NCBI GenBank assembly: GCA_002402635.1
Contig: DHGE01000160.1
Span: 3,272-9,953, forward strand
Source of the DNA: Deferribacterales bacterium UBA4806
GTDB taxonomy: Bacteria > Chrysiogenota > Deferribacteres > Deferribacterales > UBA228
Direction: 5' to 3'
Length of the DNA stretch: 6,682 bases
Shown: positions 6,370-6,682 of the stretch, piece after piece
Layout of the letters: every line of letters begins with the position of its first letter
Position numbering within the stretch: position 1 is the first letter of the stretch
The notes under the pieces: generated by a model
The model's input: only the letters and a program-made list of their open reading frames with translations
Databases searched by the model: none
What the model was told of the DNA's origin: nothing
Translations under genes and position numbers: made by a program

Positions 6370-6682
6370 ATGGAGAAAAGAGAAAAAGTAGAGTTGTTTA
6401 TTGATTTTATCCATCGTTTTGCTTTTCATCATGTTCTATGGTTTTTAGAAGTGAGTCGCCAGCAAGGTGAAAAAAAGGCACTAAAATGTTTAGACGAGGT
6501 ATATAAAAAAAGTTCTTTTATATTAATTGAAAGGTTAAGTAAAGTATTAAATTTTGAGCTTATTGAAGGGCTGCCTTCCCAGTTATTAAAACTTGAAGAA
6601 GAGAAACTTAATGATTTACTTAAAGCAACTTCTATTAGTTGGTTAGCTAATGACGGAATATGGTTTCAATCTGTTGAATTTA
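6370..6682 (+). CDS. DUF6125-like soluble protein, N-terminal part (cut by window edge)
   Basis: An open frame of 104 codons running off the right edge, starting at an ATG with a strong AAAGGAG (6358-6364) 5 bases upstream. It begins MEKREKVELFIDFIHRFAFHH, is mostly helical in character, has no signal peptide and no membrane helix. Notable features are an HHxxWFLEV segment (20-28), a Lys/Glu-rich middle, and WLANDGIWFQSVE (91-103). The pattern of His and Trp near the start and NDGxWFxxVE later resembles DUF6125 proteins of anaerobic bacteria and archaea, as I remember the family. Its function is unknown. It follows the SDR by 24 bases and is probably co-transcribed with it. Some proteins of this type are annotated near L-2-amino-thiazoline-4-carboxylate hydrolase, but I do not claim that activity. 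The C-terminal half, needed for a firm family call, is missing. Confidence 0.7.
   Translation, partial: MEKREKVELFIDFIHRFAFHHVLWFLEVSRQQGEKKALKCLDEVYKKSSFILIERLSKVLNFELIEGLPSQLLKLEEEKLNDLLKATSISWLANDGIWFQSVEF

Overview
The window is AT-rich, with strong Shine-Dalgarno (SD) sites ahead of most genes, short gene spacings and AT-ending codons. Together with the gene content this points to a low-GC Gram-positive anaerobe of the Clostridia type. That assignment is an inference; no rRNA or other marker gene is present.

Left part (1-1792, minus strand): the proton-translocating NAD(P) transhydrogenase operon in its three-subunit form, pntAA (NAD-binding alpha1), pntAB (short membrane alpha2) and pntB (beta, running off the left edge). 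pntAA and pntAB overlap by an ATGA. pntAB and pntB are separated by only 12 bases that form a perfect palindrome and keep the same reading frame. Together the three subunits would move hydride between NADH and NADP+ at the membrane, coupled to an ion gradient.

Middle (1793-1949): an AT-rich divergent control region of 157 bases. On the minus strand it has a good vegetative-type promoter (TTGAAA-17-TAACAT), whose -10 lies inside a perfect 7-7-7 inverted repeat, so the repeat is a good operator candidate for pnt. On the plus strand there is only a TATAAT box with a poor -35, and no SD before the first gene.

Right part (1950-6682, plus strand): a probable operon. An AzgA/PbuG-type NCS2 purine permease is followed, with a 17-base overlap and a TTG start, by adenine deaminase. 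This is a compact import-and-deaminate unit turning external adenine into hypoxanthine and ammonia. Then come a nitroreductase-family flavoprotein, a short-chain dehydrogenase/reductase (SDR) and the first 104 codons of a small soluble protein resembling DUF6125, spaced by 27, 3 and 24 bases. The last three have no assigned pathway. The SDR has alanine where the family's catalytic serine should be, although Asn, Tyr and Lys are kept.

Most of the window is well understood metabolism. The parts that could hold something new are the nitroreductase/SDR/DUF6125 cluster and the operator-like repeat at the pnt promoter. I see no rRNA, tRNA, CRISPR array, insertion sequence or convincing terminator.
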